A DNA stretch of 64,000 bases. Origin: Lodderomyces elongisporus. Its lineage: Eukaryota > Ascomycota > Pichiomycetes > Serinales > Debaryomycetaceae. Below, one piece after another: positions 53,253-63,018 of the stretch (positions within the stretch are counted from its first letter, which is position 1; the number at the start of each line of letters is the position of its first letter). The notes beneath the pieces were generated by a model that saw only the letters and a program-made list of their open reading frames with translations, was not told where the DNA came from and made no database searches. The stretch covers positions 1,980,001 to 2,044,000 of the forward strand of contig NC_083675.1 of the NCBI RefSeq assembly GCF_030384665.1, in the 5' to 3' direction. The position numbers and the translations under genes are program-made.

Positions 53253-56200
53253 ATGTCGTCTTCTAGTCTACGAGGTGGTAGTCATAACCAATCTCGATAT
53301 TCCAATAGAGACGACTATCTGGAACATGGCAAGCATCTATCCCAGTCGCAGCGGAAGGATTTTTTCTCTTCGAATTCATCTGCAAATCAAGGTGCTTCAT
53401 CTTTAGGCACAGGAGCACCCTCGGCGTCAACAGGAGGAGTAGATGGTGTAGGAGCACCTGTATCTGCATCATCCTCGCGAGCATCTAATCTACCAAATTT
53501 GACACGACGAGATTTCAAGAGTAATGGACCTGGTTCATCTTCATTAACTCATCTGAAAGACCCACCAAATTACTCATCACCATCATCCAATCCACGATCA
53601 AACGCATCGTCTAGTGGCTCATATACATCCAATTACTATTCCAATTCAAATGCATATGGCGGTTACGACCATTATCGCAGTGATAATCGTAGAAAAGGTG
53701 GTGACTCGCGACTATCGTTTGGCAACTATAACAAATCCAAATCTTTAACGAACCTGGTACCACATACATCGTCAACAGTATCAACAGCAAATGCGCCGAC
53801 TTCTTCTTCTTCTTCTTCTTTTTCTCCGTCATCATCATCATCATCATCATCTGCTGCTGCTGCTGCCGTTGCTGCCCAACTGGGGTCCTTGCCAAATCGA
53901 AACGGTGAGTACAAACGAGAAAGGTATGACTCATATAAGTCCGACCTGAACACTGTACCAAGATGGAAATCAGGCCGATCAAATACAGCTAGATTCTCGG
54001 CAAAAGACCGACGAAACGGGAGACATTTATCATCTTCAACCGCTTCATCATCCACACCAATATCCACAGGGAATGGTAATCTGTATATTAAAAACAGCAA
54101 CAGTGTACCTTTAGGACACGCAATAGATGTCGCTACAGAAGGAAGCTCCTATCGGTCGGGAAATGGTCTGAAACTGAACTCGTATTATCCGCATTCAAGA
54201 CAATATGGATCTGGATCATCGTATTACTCAAGCACGAAGCAAGATCGAGGTCATTATGCTTCTAAACAACGATTTCATTACGGAAGTAAAGAGCATTTCA
54301 GAAATACAGACTATCGAAGACATTTCAATAGAGATAATGAAAATGATGAAGACCGTGAGAAACAAGTATTGAAAGAAAGGGAAGATGATGATGAACAGAA
54401 AGAAGAAGAAGAAGGGGAGGAGGAGGAAGATGATGAAGAAGAAGATGAAGAGGAGGAGGAAGAAGTGGAAGAAGTTGAAATTGAAGAAGAGGAAGAACCA
54501 GAGCAGAAACTCAAAGTGACTGGAGATGAACAGGGCGAAGATAGAACCACTCCCGAAGTAGAGGTTGAGGAATACGACCAAACTCAGGACGGCGACAATG
54601 AAATAACAGAGGAGGAACAAGAACAAGAACAAGAACTTGAAAATGAACAAGAACAAGAGAACGAGAAAAAGTTAGATGCAAAGGAATTGGAACAAGAAAA
54701 CCCAGAGAACAAGATAGATTCAAACTCCGAGCAACGGAAAGTGCTATCCGAATTATTGCCAACCACAATTGGAACGCCATCTATTAAAAAAGAACTTGTG
54801 AGCAGTAAAGAAACGACACTGGGGTTGGGAACTATCTCACGATTATCCGAATCCAAAGATGTTCAAAAACATCTTAATGTGTTACCAACCGATACTGATC
54901 CTTCAAAACAAACGGGAGCAGAATATCCATTACCTGCACTTGAAGATGCATTTGAAAAATTAAAACGAGGATTTGAGTCTGCTGTGGAAAAAGAGGGAAA
55001 GCTCAATATCGGTTTGAAATATTCTATGGCCAAACCAATTACTAACTTTAGTGAATACTCCACTTTTAACGCTAATTACCTTTCTTTTATTAATGAAAAG
55101 AGAGAAGTGGTTGTTACCAATTTGTACAACAAACTGTCTCATTTAAAAAGAAAAACATTAAAATTGTGGACAGAGTACAATCATGACATGAAAGTGCATG
55201 AAATTGAAAGAGAGAAAATGGATCAGCAGTTGCGCATCCTCCATCCACCGGATGACGAAAGTAGGAAAGAAATTGATTCAAGTGACTTGAAAAAACAAAT
55301 GCAGCCATCTGCTGTTGGAGCAGTGGTCAATGGTTCAGCAACACACACAAACAACGGGTCACCTGTCAATTTTCCACTGGATGGCCCAGTGTATACCAGT
55401 AGAAGAAGTAGCAGGAGACATGGGGATTTGGTGACTACTGAGGCAGAATTTCAAGAAATATTATTAAGTCTTGGAAAAGAAGAAGATTTAGATCCTTTGA
55501 CCAAAGCTCAAAAAGTTGCTGCTGATATACCTGATATGATCTTAGATCCGATTGCACGAAATAATTTCAAGTTTATGGACTCCAATAACATTGTGCACAA
55601 CAAAGTACAATGGACCCAAAGAGTTAAATCCGATTTCAACAATACATTCTCGGAAAGGGAGCACGAACTATTTAGTGAAGGGTTTTGCTTATATCCAAAA
55701 CGTTTTGGAGCTATTTCGAGGCATATGGGAGGTCTTCGTTCGGCATCTGATTGTGTTGTGCATTACTATATGACAAAAAAGGCCATCAATTACAAACAAT
55801 TGTTGGCTCAATACAAGAAAAAGGCCAATAGGAAAGGTAGACGTGTCAAAAGTGTTACCCGAAAAGTCGCACAAGACAAGGACAAAGAAAAGGGGAGGGG
55901 AGTGGAGCAGGATCAGAGTATCAGCAAGGAAGAAAAAGAAATAACTTTACAACCAATTGTCTTGGACACCGTTGTAAATCAAGAAAAGGAATCTTTGACT
56001 CCATCTGGACTGGAAAGTACTCCACAAGCTGAAATATCCAGCGTTGCCACGGTTTCATCACAACTTGAGAATAAAAAGGAAGAAATTTCCACTGGAGGCG
56101 CTCGCAAAAAACGTGCCGCACCTCCAACTTCTGAAGGAAAACAAAGGGAGAAGGAAAAGAAAAAATCAAAACGTGAATTGGCTCCCAAAGTAGAAAATGT

Positions 56201-57563
56201 TGCAGAGGGGCTTCCTGACCAATCACAACTGCAATTCGCAGCACAGTATCAGCAACTGCAATTGTCTCATCAAGAATATCTTCAAATGCAGCAACAACCG
56301 CAACAACACCAACCGGTGCATAAAGAGCACAGTGTTTCAAATTTTGAAGTCCCTGCAGTTCATCAAAATGCTTTCCACAATACTTACGCAGCAGAAGTGA
56401 AACCGGGCCTTGTTAGCAACGCGGAAAATGGAACTTCTTATCTACCCCAACTGCAAGCATCTTTTTCGGTATCCACAGGAAATGATGATGTGAAGGAAAA
56501 GAAGAAAGCAATATCCAGTTATTGGAGTATAACCGAGGCTAATGCCTTTCCTGTTTTATTGCAGGAATGCGGAACAAAATGGACTATGATTGCGGACAAG
56601 TTGGGAACAAAATCAGCAACAATGGTTCGTAATTATTTCCAGCGGAATGCTGAAAAGAATAATTGGATACCGATAGCGGAAGAGGCCGATGCGAAGATGA
56701 ATTCGAAAAGTAAACAAACTTCGAAAGCATCGAAAACATCAAAAACAGCGAGAACAGCAAGAGCAACAGCCATAGCACCGTCATCCTCTTCCTCGTCAAC
56801 AACAACAACAACTACAACAACCACAACAGGTATGCCTATGAATACTAGCTATGATAAGAATACAGGCACTTCGATTGGTAATGCTGTTACATCCGCTTCA
56901 ACACTAGCTTCCACGTATCAAGCACCTGCTCAGCATTATATCCCAATTGGCACTTTTCACAATCCATTACCATCATTTCAAAACCGAATTCCGAACTATT
57001 CTCCATCTGCATATGAAGCTACAAATCAGTCTCATGATCAACCTTATTACCAACAACTGCAATCACTGCAACCACTGCAATCACAACCACAACAACAACA
57101 ACAACAACAACAGCAGCAGCAGCAATCACAACAACAATATTATAGTCCACGAATGGCTAACATATTAGCCAATGAACCTGTACGTGCATACCAGAGTATC
57201 CAAGCAGAACCTCCAAGACCGCACTTACAACCAACCACATCGGCTCCAGTACATAGGAGTTCAATCATGAGTCTACTTAATTCTGATAGTCCCGTACGAA
57301 AAGAGCCTGTTTTCCAACCATTGCAACAACAGATCAATCGGGCAAAGACCAACTTGACAGACCTTTTAAATGCCCCTAGTGAACCAAAGTCAAGCAATCA
57401 AAGCCAAGTGTACCCACAACATAGTCAGCTCCAAAACCCAAACTCAAATTCAAATCCAAATCCAAACCCGAAACCCAACCAGAACCAAAATCCAACTCAG
57501 AATTCGCAGCCTATTAAGCGCGGAGGAATAGCAAGTCTACTCTCTGCTGATCCACCTTCATAG
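53253..57563 (+). CDS. SNT1: Set3 complex SANT-domain subunit Snt1
   Basis: 1436 residues. Scaffold of the Set3C histone deacetylase complex (Set3, Hos2, Sif2, Hst1), related to metazoan NCoR/SMRT. The first 360 residues are Ser/Tyr/Asn-rich and disordered, followed by a Glu-rich block (about 365-490). The conserved centre begins near 590 (TNFSEYSTFNANYLSFINEK, then a coiled-coil LYNKLSHLKRKTLKLWTEYN) and leads to SANT1 at about 786-846 (KVQWTQRVKSDFNNTFSERE, then GLRSASDCVVHYYMTKK). A basic linker and Gln-rich zone follow, SANT2 at about 1087-1138 (SSYWSITEANAFPVLLQECG, KSATMVRNYFQRN), and a Q/N/P-rich tail with short SLLNSDSP, LTDLLNAPSE and ASLLSADPP repeats at the very end. No sign of truncation. 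Confidence 0.92.
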   Translation: MSSSSLRGGSHNQSRYSNRDDYLEHGKHLSQSQRKDFFSSNSSANQGASSLGTGAPSASTGGVDGVGAPVSASSSRASNLPNLTRRDFKSNGPGSSSLTHLKDPPNYSSPSSNPRSNASSSGSYTSNYYSNSNAYGGYDHYRSDNRRKGGDSRLSFGNYNKSKSLTNLVPHTSSTVSTANAPTSSSSSSFSPSSSSSSSSAAAAAVAAQLGSLPNRNGEYKRERYDSYKSDLNTVPRWKSGRSNTARFSAKDRRNGRHLSSSTASSSTPISTGNGNLYIKNSNSVPLGHAIDVATEGSSYRSGNGLKLNSYYPHSRQYGSGSSYYSSTKQDRGHYASKQRFHYGSKEHFRNTDYRRHFNRDNENDEDREKQVLKEREDDDEQKEEEEGEEEEDDEEEDEEEEEEVEEVEIEEEEEPEQKLKVTGDEQGEDRTTPEVEVEEYDQTQDGDNEITEEEQEQEQELENEQEQENEKKLDAKELEQENPENKIDSNSEQRKVLSELLPTTIGTPSIKKELVSSKETTLGLGTISRLSESKDVQKHLNVLPTDTDPSKQTGAEYPLPALEDAFEKLKRGFESAVEKEGKLNIGLKYSMAKPITNFSEYSTFNANYLSFINEKREVVVTNLYNKLSHLKRKTLKLWTEYNHDMKVHEIEREKMDQQLRILHPPDDESRKEIDSSDLKKQMQPSAVGAVVNGSATHTNNGSPVNFPLDGPVYTSRRSSRRHGDLVTTEAEFQEILLSLGKEEDLDPLTKAQKVAADIPDMILDPIARNNFKFMDSNNIVHNKVQWTQRVKSDFNNTFSEREHELFSEGFCLYPKRFGAISRHMGGLRSASDCVVHYYMTKKAINYKQLLAQYKKKANRKGRRVKSVTRKVAQDKDKEKGRGVEQDQSISKEEKEITLQPIVLDTVVNQEKESLTPSGLESTPQAEISSVATVSSQLENKKEEISTGGARKKRAAPPTSEGKQREKEKKKSKRELAPKVENVAEGLPDQSQLQFAAQYQQLQLSHQEYLQMQQQPQQHQPVHKEHSVSNFEVPAVHQNAFHNTYAAEVKPGLVSNAENGTSYLPQLQASFSVSTGNDDVKEKKKAISSYWSITEANAFPVLLQECGTKWTMIADKLGTKSATMVRNYFQRNAEKNNWIPIAEEADAKMNSKSKQTSKASKTSKTARTARATAIAPSSSSSSTTTTTTTTTTGMPMNTSYDKNTGTSIGNAVTSASTLASTYQAPAQHYIPIGTFHNPLPSFQNRIPNYSPSAYEATNQSHDQPYYQQLQSLQPLQSQPQQQQQQQQQQQQSQQQYYSPRMANILANEPVRAYQSIQAEPPRPHLQPTTSAPVHRSSIMSLLNSDSPVRKEPVFQPLQQQINRAKTNLTDLLNAPSEPKSSNQSQVYPQHSQLQNPNSNSNPNPNPKPNQNQNPTQNSQPIKRGGIASLLSADPPS

Positions 57564-57955
57564 TATTTCATAAAGTCTAATGCTTGTTTCATGAACTTAT
57601 TTTTTTCCAATAACTTTAATTCTGTTTATAAATATGTATTAATATATTGCCCGAGTTATTATTGCTTGGGACTTGTTAGAAGATATTATTGCACGTGACT
57701 CTCTCTCATTGAGTGTTTTATTCCTTTTCACTTTAAATTTTTTTTTTTTTTTTAATTTTTTTTTTTTGCCCACATTTTCCTTACCCTTTTGATTCTCTTC
57801 ATTTTTTCCATTAAAGTGCGAAACATAATTGAAAATTCTTTAAAAATCGAAAAAGACAGAAGAAAAAAAAAAAAATTAGATACAAAAAAGTTTTCCACAG
57901 GTAAAGCGGAGGAGGTGGACTTCTACAATCTGTTATTCAATAATCCAACTAATCA
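57564..57955. promoter_or_regulatory. MRPS9 promoter with CACGTGAC site
   Basis: 392 bp with poly-T tracts and a CACGTGAC at 57692-57699, the core bound by Cbf1-type bHLH factors. No gene. Confidence 0.5.
57692..57699. promoter_or_regulatory. E-box CACGTGAC upstream of MRPS9
   Basis: A Cbf1-type E-box 257 bp upstream of the MRPS9 start. Cbf1 is known to regulate ribosomal and respiratory genes in Candida; its use here is inference. Confidence 0.35.
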
Positions 57956-59017
57956 ATGTCATCGAAGTTACTTTCCAAGCTAGGTGGGTTGAGTCTAACT
58001 ACGTGCCGATACTTTTCCAACTCCAGGCCGTATTTAAACGAGATCATTCAAGATGCAACTGTAGTAACAACTACAGTCTCTACCACCAACACCTCTTCTT
58101 CTTCTTCTTCTTCAATATTATTCGACCAACAAATACCCAATGAAAGAAAATCCAACAGATTTAGACAAAGATTTAATGGTGATAGAGGTAACAATGACCA
58201 AGCATCATTTTCCAATAGGTCAAGAAACTACAATAAGCAAGTGACTGAAAATCTTTCAATGTCCGAGCTCAATCAGACTCGTATACGTCCCACATTATCT
58301 ACATTTTATGGAGGAAATCCAGTTCACGAAACTATTATGAATACAATCAATTCCCTCATCCGAAAGTACGAGAAATTGCCTAAAAGGGTGTTGTCAGATG
58401 AAGAGCTCCGTGCAAAGAAATTTATCGGATTTGAAGTTTATAAAGAAAGATTACAATCTGGTACTAGATTGAGACCTAGTCACTATAGAGAACTTGTTAA
58501 TGGGTTGAGTCAGTTACGTACAATTGAGCACGAGTTGATGCCACTGGAGGTCATTGAACTTCTTGGTGAGTACTACTCCACCTCGGCGGCAAAAGCCGTT
58601 GAAAAGAAAAAGATTCAACAATTGGATCAATGGGGTAGATCCACCACTAAGGCCAAGAGAAAGAATGCAGAGGCTACAGTGCGGATGGTTCGAGGCGAGG
58701 GCCAAGTTATTGTTAATGGTATTAATGTTATTGAGTACTTTCCAAATGTCTATGCCAGAAAAAATTTGGCTTACCCATTCCAAGTAGTTGACCAAGAAGG
58801 TAAATATAATATATTTGCTACAGTTACAGGCGGTGGTTACACGGGTCAAAGTGAAGCCATCATGTATGCCATTGCTAAAGGTCTTGTTGTGTTCAACCCA
58901 TTGTTGAAGAGTAGATTGTCAAAGGCTGGATTGATGACAAGTGATACAAGGGTTGTGGAAAGAAAGAAACCTGGTAAACTTAAGGCTAGAAAATCACCAA
59001 CCTGGGTTAAACGTTAG
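57956..59017 (+). CDS. MRPS9: Mitochondrial small-subunit ribosomal protein uS9m
   Basis: 353 residues. The start MSSKLLSKLGGLSLTTCRYF is a basic, Ser/Thr-rich presequence for matrix import. A low-complexity N-terminal extension (residues 35-100, Ser/Thr/Asn-rich) precedes mitochondria-specific segments (FIGFEVYKERLQSGTRLRPS, YRELVNGLSQLRTIE). The universal S9 domain fills the C-terminal 130 residues: GEGQVIVNGINVIEYFPN, PFQVVDQEGKYNIFATVTGG, GYTGQSEAIMYAIAKGLVVF, and the invariant basic tail KARKSPTWVKR that reaches the decoding centre. It is longer than S. cerevisiae Mrps9 (278 aa) because of the N-terminal extension. It converges with the tRNA-editing gene over 263 bp. Confidence 0.95.
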   Translation: MSSKLLSKLGGLSLTTCRYFSNSRPYLNEIIQDATVVTTTVSTTNTSSSSSSSILFDQQIPNERKSNRFRQRFNGDRGNNDQASFSNRSRNYNKQVTENLSMSELNQTRIRPTLSTFYGGNPVHETIMNTINSLIRKYEKLPKRVLSDEELRAKKFIGFEVYKERLQSGTRLRPSHYRELVNGLSQLRTIEHELMPLEVIELLGEYYSTSAAKAVEKKKIQQLDQWGRSTTKAKRKNAEATVRMVRGEGQVIVNGINVIEYFPNVYARKNLAYPFQVVDQEGKYNIFATVTGGGYTGQSEAIMYAIAKGLVVFNPLLKSRLSKAGLMTSDTRVVERKKPGKLKARKSPTWVKR

Positions 59018-59280
59018 TTGTTGTATATAGATGTATGAATTTGCGTGTTTTTATCCACTCGGCGATCTCGTATGTTTTTTTTTGTTTTTTCTTTTTGCTC
59101 TTTGCTTTGCCTATTTTTCTACAATTTTTAGTTCCTTTTCTATTCCTAAGCTTATATATGTTTGAAAAGTCTCTATGTATTTATATGTGGTTCTATATGC
59201 CTTTATATATGCGGATATACATACCTTTATATATGTCTATGTATATAAATATCTAATTCTAGAAGTGTTTTCGTACCGGT

Positions 59281-60600
59281 TTATACAAGGGAGTCCAAAT
59301 ATCTAATGACGGAGTCAATTTCGCCTTTTTCGTAATTGGTGATCTTACCTTGAAAGGAAGAACCCTTTCCACCACCTTTCAAACTTGTTATTCTTTGCTT
59401 GAGCTCAGCAGAAATGTCCGCGGCTTTGGGGCCTAAGATTTTAACCATTCCACCAGTTGCTGTTTGACCATTAAAAAGGACTAGAGTTTGTTTGTTGGAA
59501 AGATCAACACCACATTCTTTGTCAGCATTGATCATTGTCAAAAGCTCCTTCTGGACGAGGTTTAAATACTCAGGGTTGGTATCGTCACGATATACATAAA
59601 CAATCTCTGCATTTTCACGGTAATTTTTGAAAACCTCAGCTGCTTTTAAGTTAGCTAGTTCTTTGCTCAATGCACTTATAGTCGAGTTTGCCTTTCGATA
59701 GTTTGTGTTTAATTGGTCCACTTTGTTGACAACATCACTGATTTGACAAGAGAGTTGTAATCCAGAAACAGTTTTCAAGATATCGAAATATTCGCTAGAT
59801 AATTTGGAAACACGTTGGCCACAAGTAAAGTATAATCTAGAGTGGCCACCTCTGATTGAGGTTTGGTTGAGCAACACAAGTGATTGTATTTGAGATGTGC
59901 TCGATAAGTGGGTACCGCAACACGGATTGGAATCAAGATCACCGATTTTCACTATCCTTATAATTCCTTGCGTTTGATCATAATCATCGGGTAAATGACT
60001 GGTGTCGATTTCGTGACCTTCAGCATCTGGAGTAACAACAGTTATCGGATGTGCTTCAAATATGAGCTGATTAACTTTGTCCTGTACCTCCTTTACAATG
60101 TCATCCTCAACTTTGGAAGGCAACTCAATATAATTGATTTCATCGCCCATTGACCAGCTCAAGGTCTCCATATTATATGTATCAAACACAGCTGATAACA
60201 AATGCTGTCCGGTATGCTGTTGCATTATGTCCAATCTCCTATCCCAGTCAACATCAAGTTGTACTGGTGTACCTACTTCAATTGGCTTCTCAACAATATG
60301 AACAGCTTTTAGTTTGTCTCTCAATATGGAATTCACTTCAATGATTTCCTTGTCTGCGCCATCCAAAATTGTAATCGTGCCTTTGTCAAAAGGTTGTCCG
60401 CCACCTTCGGGAAAAAGTATAGTATCCTCAAACTCAACTCCGTATTTTAATTCCTTTGGTTGTAACTGCTTTTTGTTCTGTTTGTCTTTTGATGTGGGAG
60501 GAGGAACAAATTCATAACTTGAGACAACCTTAGTGTTGAATGTTTTTAAAAAAGAGTTCTTTTGACATGCTAATGCTCCTACGATTGCAGATGATGCCAT
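59281..60600 (-). CDS. Alanyl-tRNA editing protein (AlaX-type, YNL040W-like)
   Basis: 439 residues; free-standing homologue of the alanyl-tRNA synthetase editing domain, predicted to hydrolyse Ser- or Gly-mischarged tRNA(Ala). The start MASSAIVGALACQKNSFLK is family-typical. The metal site is intact: HTGQH gives His129 and His133, and NPCCGTH gives Cys227 and His231. FEDTILFPEGGGQPFDKGTI near 57-76 is also conserved. The C-terminal third resembles the DHHA1-type C-Ala domain (GKGSSFQGKITNYEKGEID). S. cerevisiae YNL040W (456 aa) is the nearest relative that I recognise. No tRNA-synthetase catalytic domain is present. Confidence 0.9.
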   Translation of the reverse strand: MASSAIVGALACQKNSFLKTFNTKVVSSYEFVPPPTSKDKQNKKQLQPKELKYGVEFEDTILFPEGGGQPFDKGTITILDGADKEIIEVNSILRDKLKAVHIVEKPIEVGTPVQLDVDWDRRLDIMQQHTGQHLLSAVFDTYNMETLSWSMGDEINYIELPSKVEDDIVKEVQDKVNQLIFEAHPITVVTPDAEGHEIDTSHLPDDYDQTQGIIRIVKIGDLDSNPCCGTHLSSTSQIQSLVLLNQTSIRGGHSRLYFTCGQRVSKLSSEYFDILKTVSGLQLSCQISDVVNKVDQLNTNYRKANSTISALSKELANLKAAEVFKNYRENAEIVYVYRDDTNPEYLNLVQKELLTMINADKECGVDLSNKQTLVLFNGQTATGGMVKILGPKAADISAELKQRITSLKGGGKGSSFQGKITNYEKGEIDSVIRYLDSLV

Positions 60601-61053
60601 TGTGTCTGTATATCTGGTTTGTCACAATTGATGACAAATTGAAGTTAATTGTATGGTTGAGCGTGGGCGATTAAGATTGCGTTCGAATTTAAATTTAAAT
60701 TTGCGCTTGCGATTGTGTTTGAATCTTGTTTTTGATATTAAGTTTAATTTTCCTCGGGAAAAATATTTACCATTAAACCAATATATATATATATATATAT
60801 ATTGATTTTCGATTTTTATATATAAATATATTTTTGTACATATACTTATATATTCCTTTAGCGCTACTCATTTTGCGAGAGGGGTGAGGTGATGCGAGTA
60901 GGAAAGCGAGGGAAAGAGAAGAGGAGAATTGAAATGAAATTAAATGAAATTGATTCAAAGGCTAATATTGCACTCACCAACAGATATCTACTTCAATATT
61001 TATTCTTCCATTTAATGCTTTCATCATTCATTGGCTTTCGACTTTGTTAGACT
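60601..61053. promoter_or_regulatory. Upstream region of the tRNA-editing gene
   Basis: 453 bp between two same-strand genes. It holds an AATTTAAATTTAAATTT stretch (60687-60703), a (TA)n run (60781-60802) and no gene. Confidence 0.5.
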
Positions 61054-63018
61054 TTATCTTCTACTAAGGGTGAACCCAACAACAGCAGATGATGCTAGTA
61101 TGGCAATAATACTAGGAAGGAGATATTCACTATCCATCACAGACGAAAAATATCTATTATTTCGTTTGTGACACTTGCGTGCTTCATTGATAGCAATGTG
61201 GTTAGATAGACTACTAAGGTATACATCTGCCTTTTCCTTGCCTAACTTGCGATTGACCCGAACACATTCGAGTAGATCATAATCTGATGTTATGGAAACA
61301 ATGTCATTCTCATCATCTAAATAACTCACAATGTATGTTCCTTCCTTGACACTTCTATTGACCCCTAAAGCCTCAAAATCCTTTGCTAGTAGTTTTGCAC
61401 CAATCAATTCTTTTAGTTTCTCAATTCCGTCGCCATAAGCCAATGCCACACGATGTACTTTTCCTATATGCCCTGGAGACCGGAATTTAAATACAAACAT
61501 TATATCTTCGGTGCTTAGCATTCTACTTGAAAGTGGCCCTCCAATGGAATGATGATAAGACCCTCTTGTTGTCAATGAATTTGCTCTAGATACAGAATCT
61601 GAAGGGTTTATTTCTGGATGTGAATGGAGTGGTGCAGCCTCTGTAGCAGCTGCATCTGTCGCGACAGCAGCAGCAGCAGCAGCTGCAGTACTAGATGCAG
61701 TAGTAGATGCAATGTGTCTAGTATTTTCAGCAACAATACTATCATTCACAGCATCATTGACAACTTCTTCACCATTATGCATTGCATCCATATCTACGAC
61801 TATTTCTGAATGATTGGAAATGGTATCCTCATTCCCTAGTTCAGTCCAAAATTTACTCCACGCTGGACCCAAAGACTCGTGTGAGTCAACAAGTGCTTCT
61901 GGCATAAAGTCATCCAATTCAAGTTGCTTGATCTGATTCAATGTTGAGCAGGTCAATTTTAACACATCAACAATGCCAATTATATTGCAGACTCTTTTTT
62001 TTCGAATATCACCACTAACATCATCTTCATTACCACCATTAGCACCATCACAAAACACCGGTAGGTTTAAATAATGGCCATTAAACATTTGCCGCAAAGC
62101 TTGCTGTATTGGTAAGTTGGCATTAGCCATATCTGGCTGCGGGGTCATCACTCGTACAACTGAACATTGCTTGGGTTCTAAACCAGCCGCAATAACTCGT
62201 AGCACCACATCTTTAGATGTGAATATACCCGTTAGCTCTTCATTAGTATCTTTAACTAATACAGCAGTGGTGTTGTTCTCCTTCATCAACACAGTTGCTT
62301 CAAGTACAGTTGCCTTTACACTCACATAAATTGGTGCTGTTTGCTCGTCCAATACGGTTTCCAAAGTTGGGCCATTCATTTTGCTCCGTAGCTTTTCAAA
62401 ATACTCAAAAACTTGTTGTGGGTGTTGTTTCAACCCTATTTCCGTTTGCACCGAGTCCAACGCTTCGTATAGTTTCTTTGAACTGTTGTGCATTCTTTCT
62501 AGCTTCTCCATTTGTTGCGCATAACAATTTGTAATGTCTAAGATCCCAACAACCTGCTGCAATTCATTCTTGACGGGCAAATGTCTAAACCCTTTGTCTA
62601 CCATCAAGGTTAATGCATCAGATGCAGGGTTGTTCTCCATGGTACATATGGGATTTGGAGTCATGATCTTGTTTATAGTCACATTACCGGCGTTTAAACC
62701 AGCACCCACAACTCTGAATGCAAGATCCTTGGCGGTAAATATACCCATTAAATCACCTTCTTCGCCTACTACCAATACACAATTTTCTCGTCTAGCAATC
62801 ATCAATTGAGATACTTCATAAACAGTTGCTGTTGCTTTGCATGTTATTGGCTCATTAGGTTTGAGTGATAACACAGTACCAGGCATTGGCCGCTTATGCC
62901 GTGCAATGTATGACCCATTTTTTTTCTTTTTGCTCAAATCATGTTCTATGCGCTTGCGAATAGCGTCGTCCTTCTTTGTTTGTCGTTTTCTAGAGTCTTG
63001 ATTGCGTAACAAGTTCAT
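61054..63018 (-). CDS. Four-CBS plus PB1 domain protein with C-terminal membrane anchor
   Basis: 654 residues; fungal CBS/PB1 protein (S. pombe Mug70-like). The ATG at 63018 (MNLLRNQDSRKRQTKKDDAI) starts a basic N-terminus conserved in the family. Two CBS pairs follow: pair one about residues 46-178 (EPITCKATATVYEVSQLMIA, GIFTAKDLAFRVV, GFRHLPV) and pair two about 225-380 (APIYVSVKATVLEATVLMKE, GIFTSKDVVLRVIAAGL). CBS pairs usually bind adenosine nucleotides. An Ala-rich linker (61660-61720) leads to a PB1 domain at about 505-595 (FVFKFRSPGHIGKVHRVALA, DDENDIVSITSDYDLLECVR). The end (residues 628-652) is a single hydrophobic segment, LLPSIIAILASSAVVGFTL, followed by SRR, a tail-anchor signal. 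Function unknown; nucleotide-sensing scaffold on a membrane is my inference. Confidence 0.85.
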   Translation of the reverse strand: MNLLRNQDSRKRQTKKDDAIRKRIEHDLSKKKKNGSYIARHKRPMPGTVLSLKPNEPITCKATATVYEVSQLMIARRENCVLVVGEEGDLMGIFTAKDLAFRVVGAGLNAGNVTINKIMTPNPICTMENNPASDALTLMVDKGFRHLPVKNELQQVVGILDITNCYAQQMEKLERMHNSSKKLYEALDSVQTEIGLKQHPQQVFEYFEKLRSKMNGPTLETVLDEQTAPIYVSVKATVLEATVLMKENNTTAVLVKDTNEELTGIFTSKDVVLRVIAAGLEPKQCSVVRVMTPQPDMANANLPIQQALRQMFNGHYLNLPVFCDGANGGNEDDVSGDIRKKRVCNIIGIVDVLKLTCSTLNQIKQLELDDFMPEALVDSHESLGPAWSKFWTELGNEDTISNHSEIVVDMDAMHNGEEVVNDAVNDSIVAENTRHIASTTASSTAAAAAAAVATDAAATEAAPLHSHPEINPSDSVSRANSLTTRGSYHHSIGGPLSSRMLSTEDIMFVFKFRSPGHIGKVHRVALAYGDGIEKLKELIGAKLLAKDFEALGVNRSVKEGTYIVSYLDDENDIVSITSDYDLLECVRVNRKLGKEKADVYLSSLSNHIAINEARKCHKRNNRYFSSVMDSEYLLPSIIAILASSAVVGFTLSRR

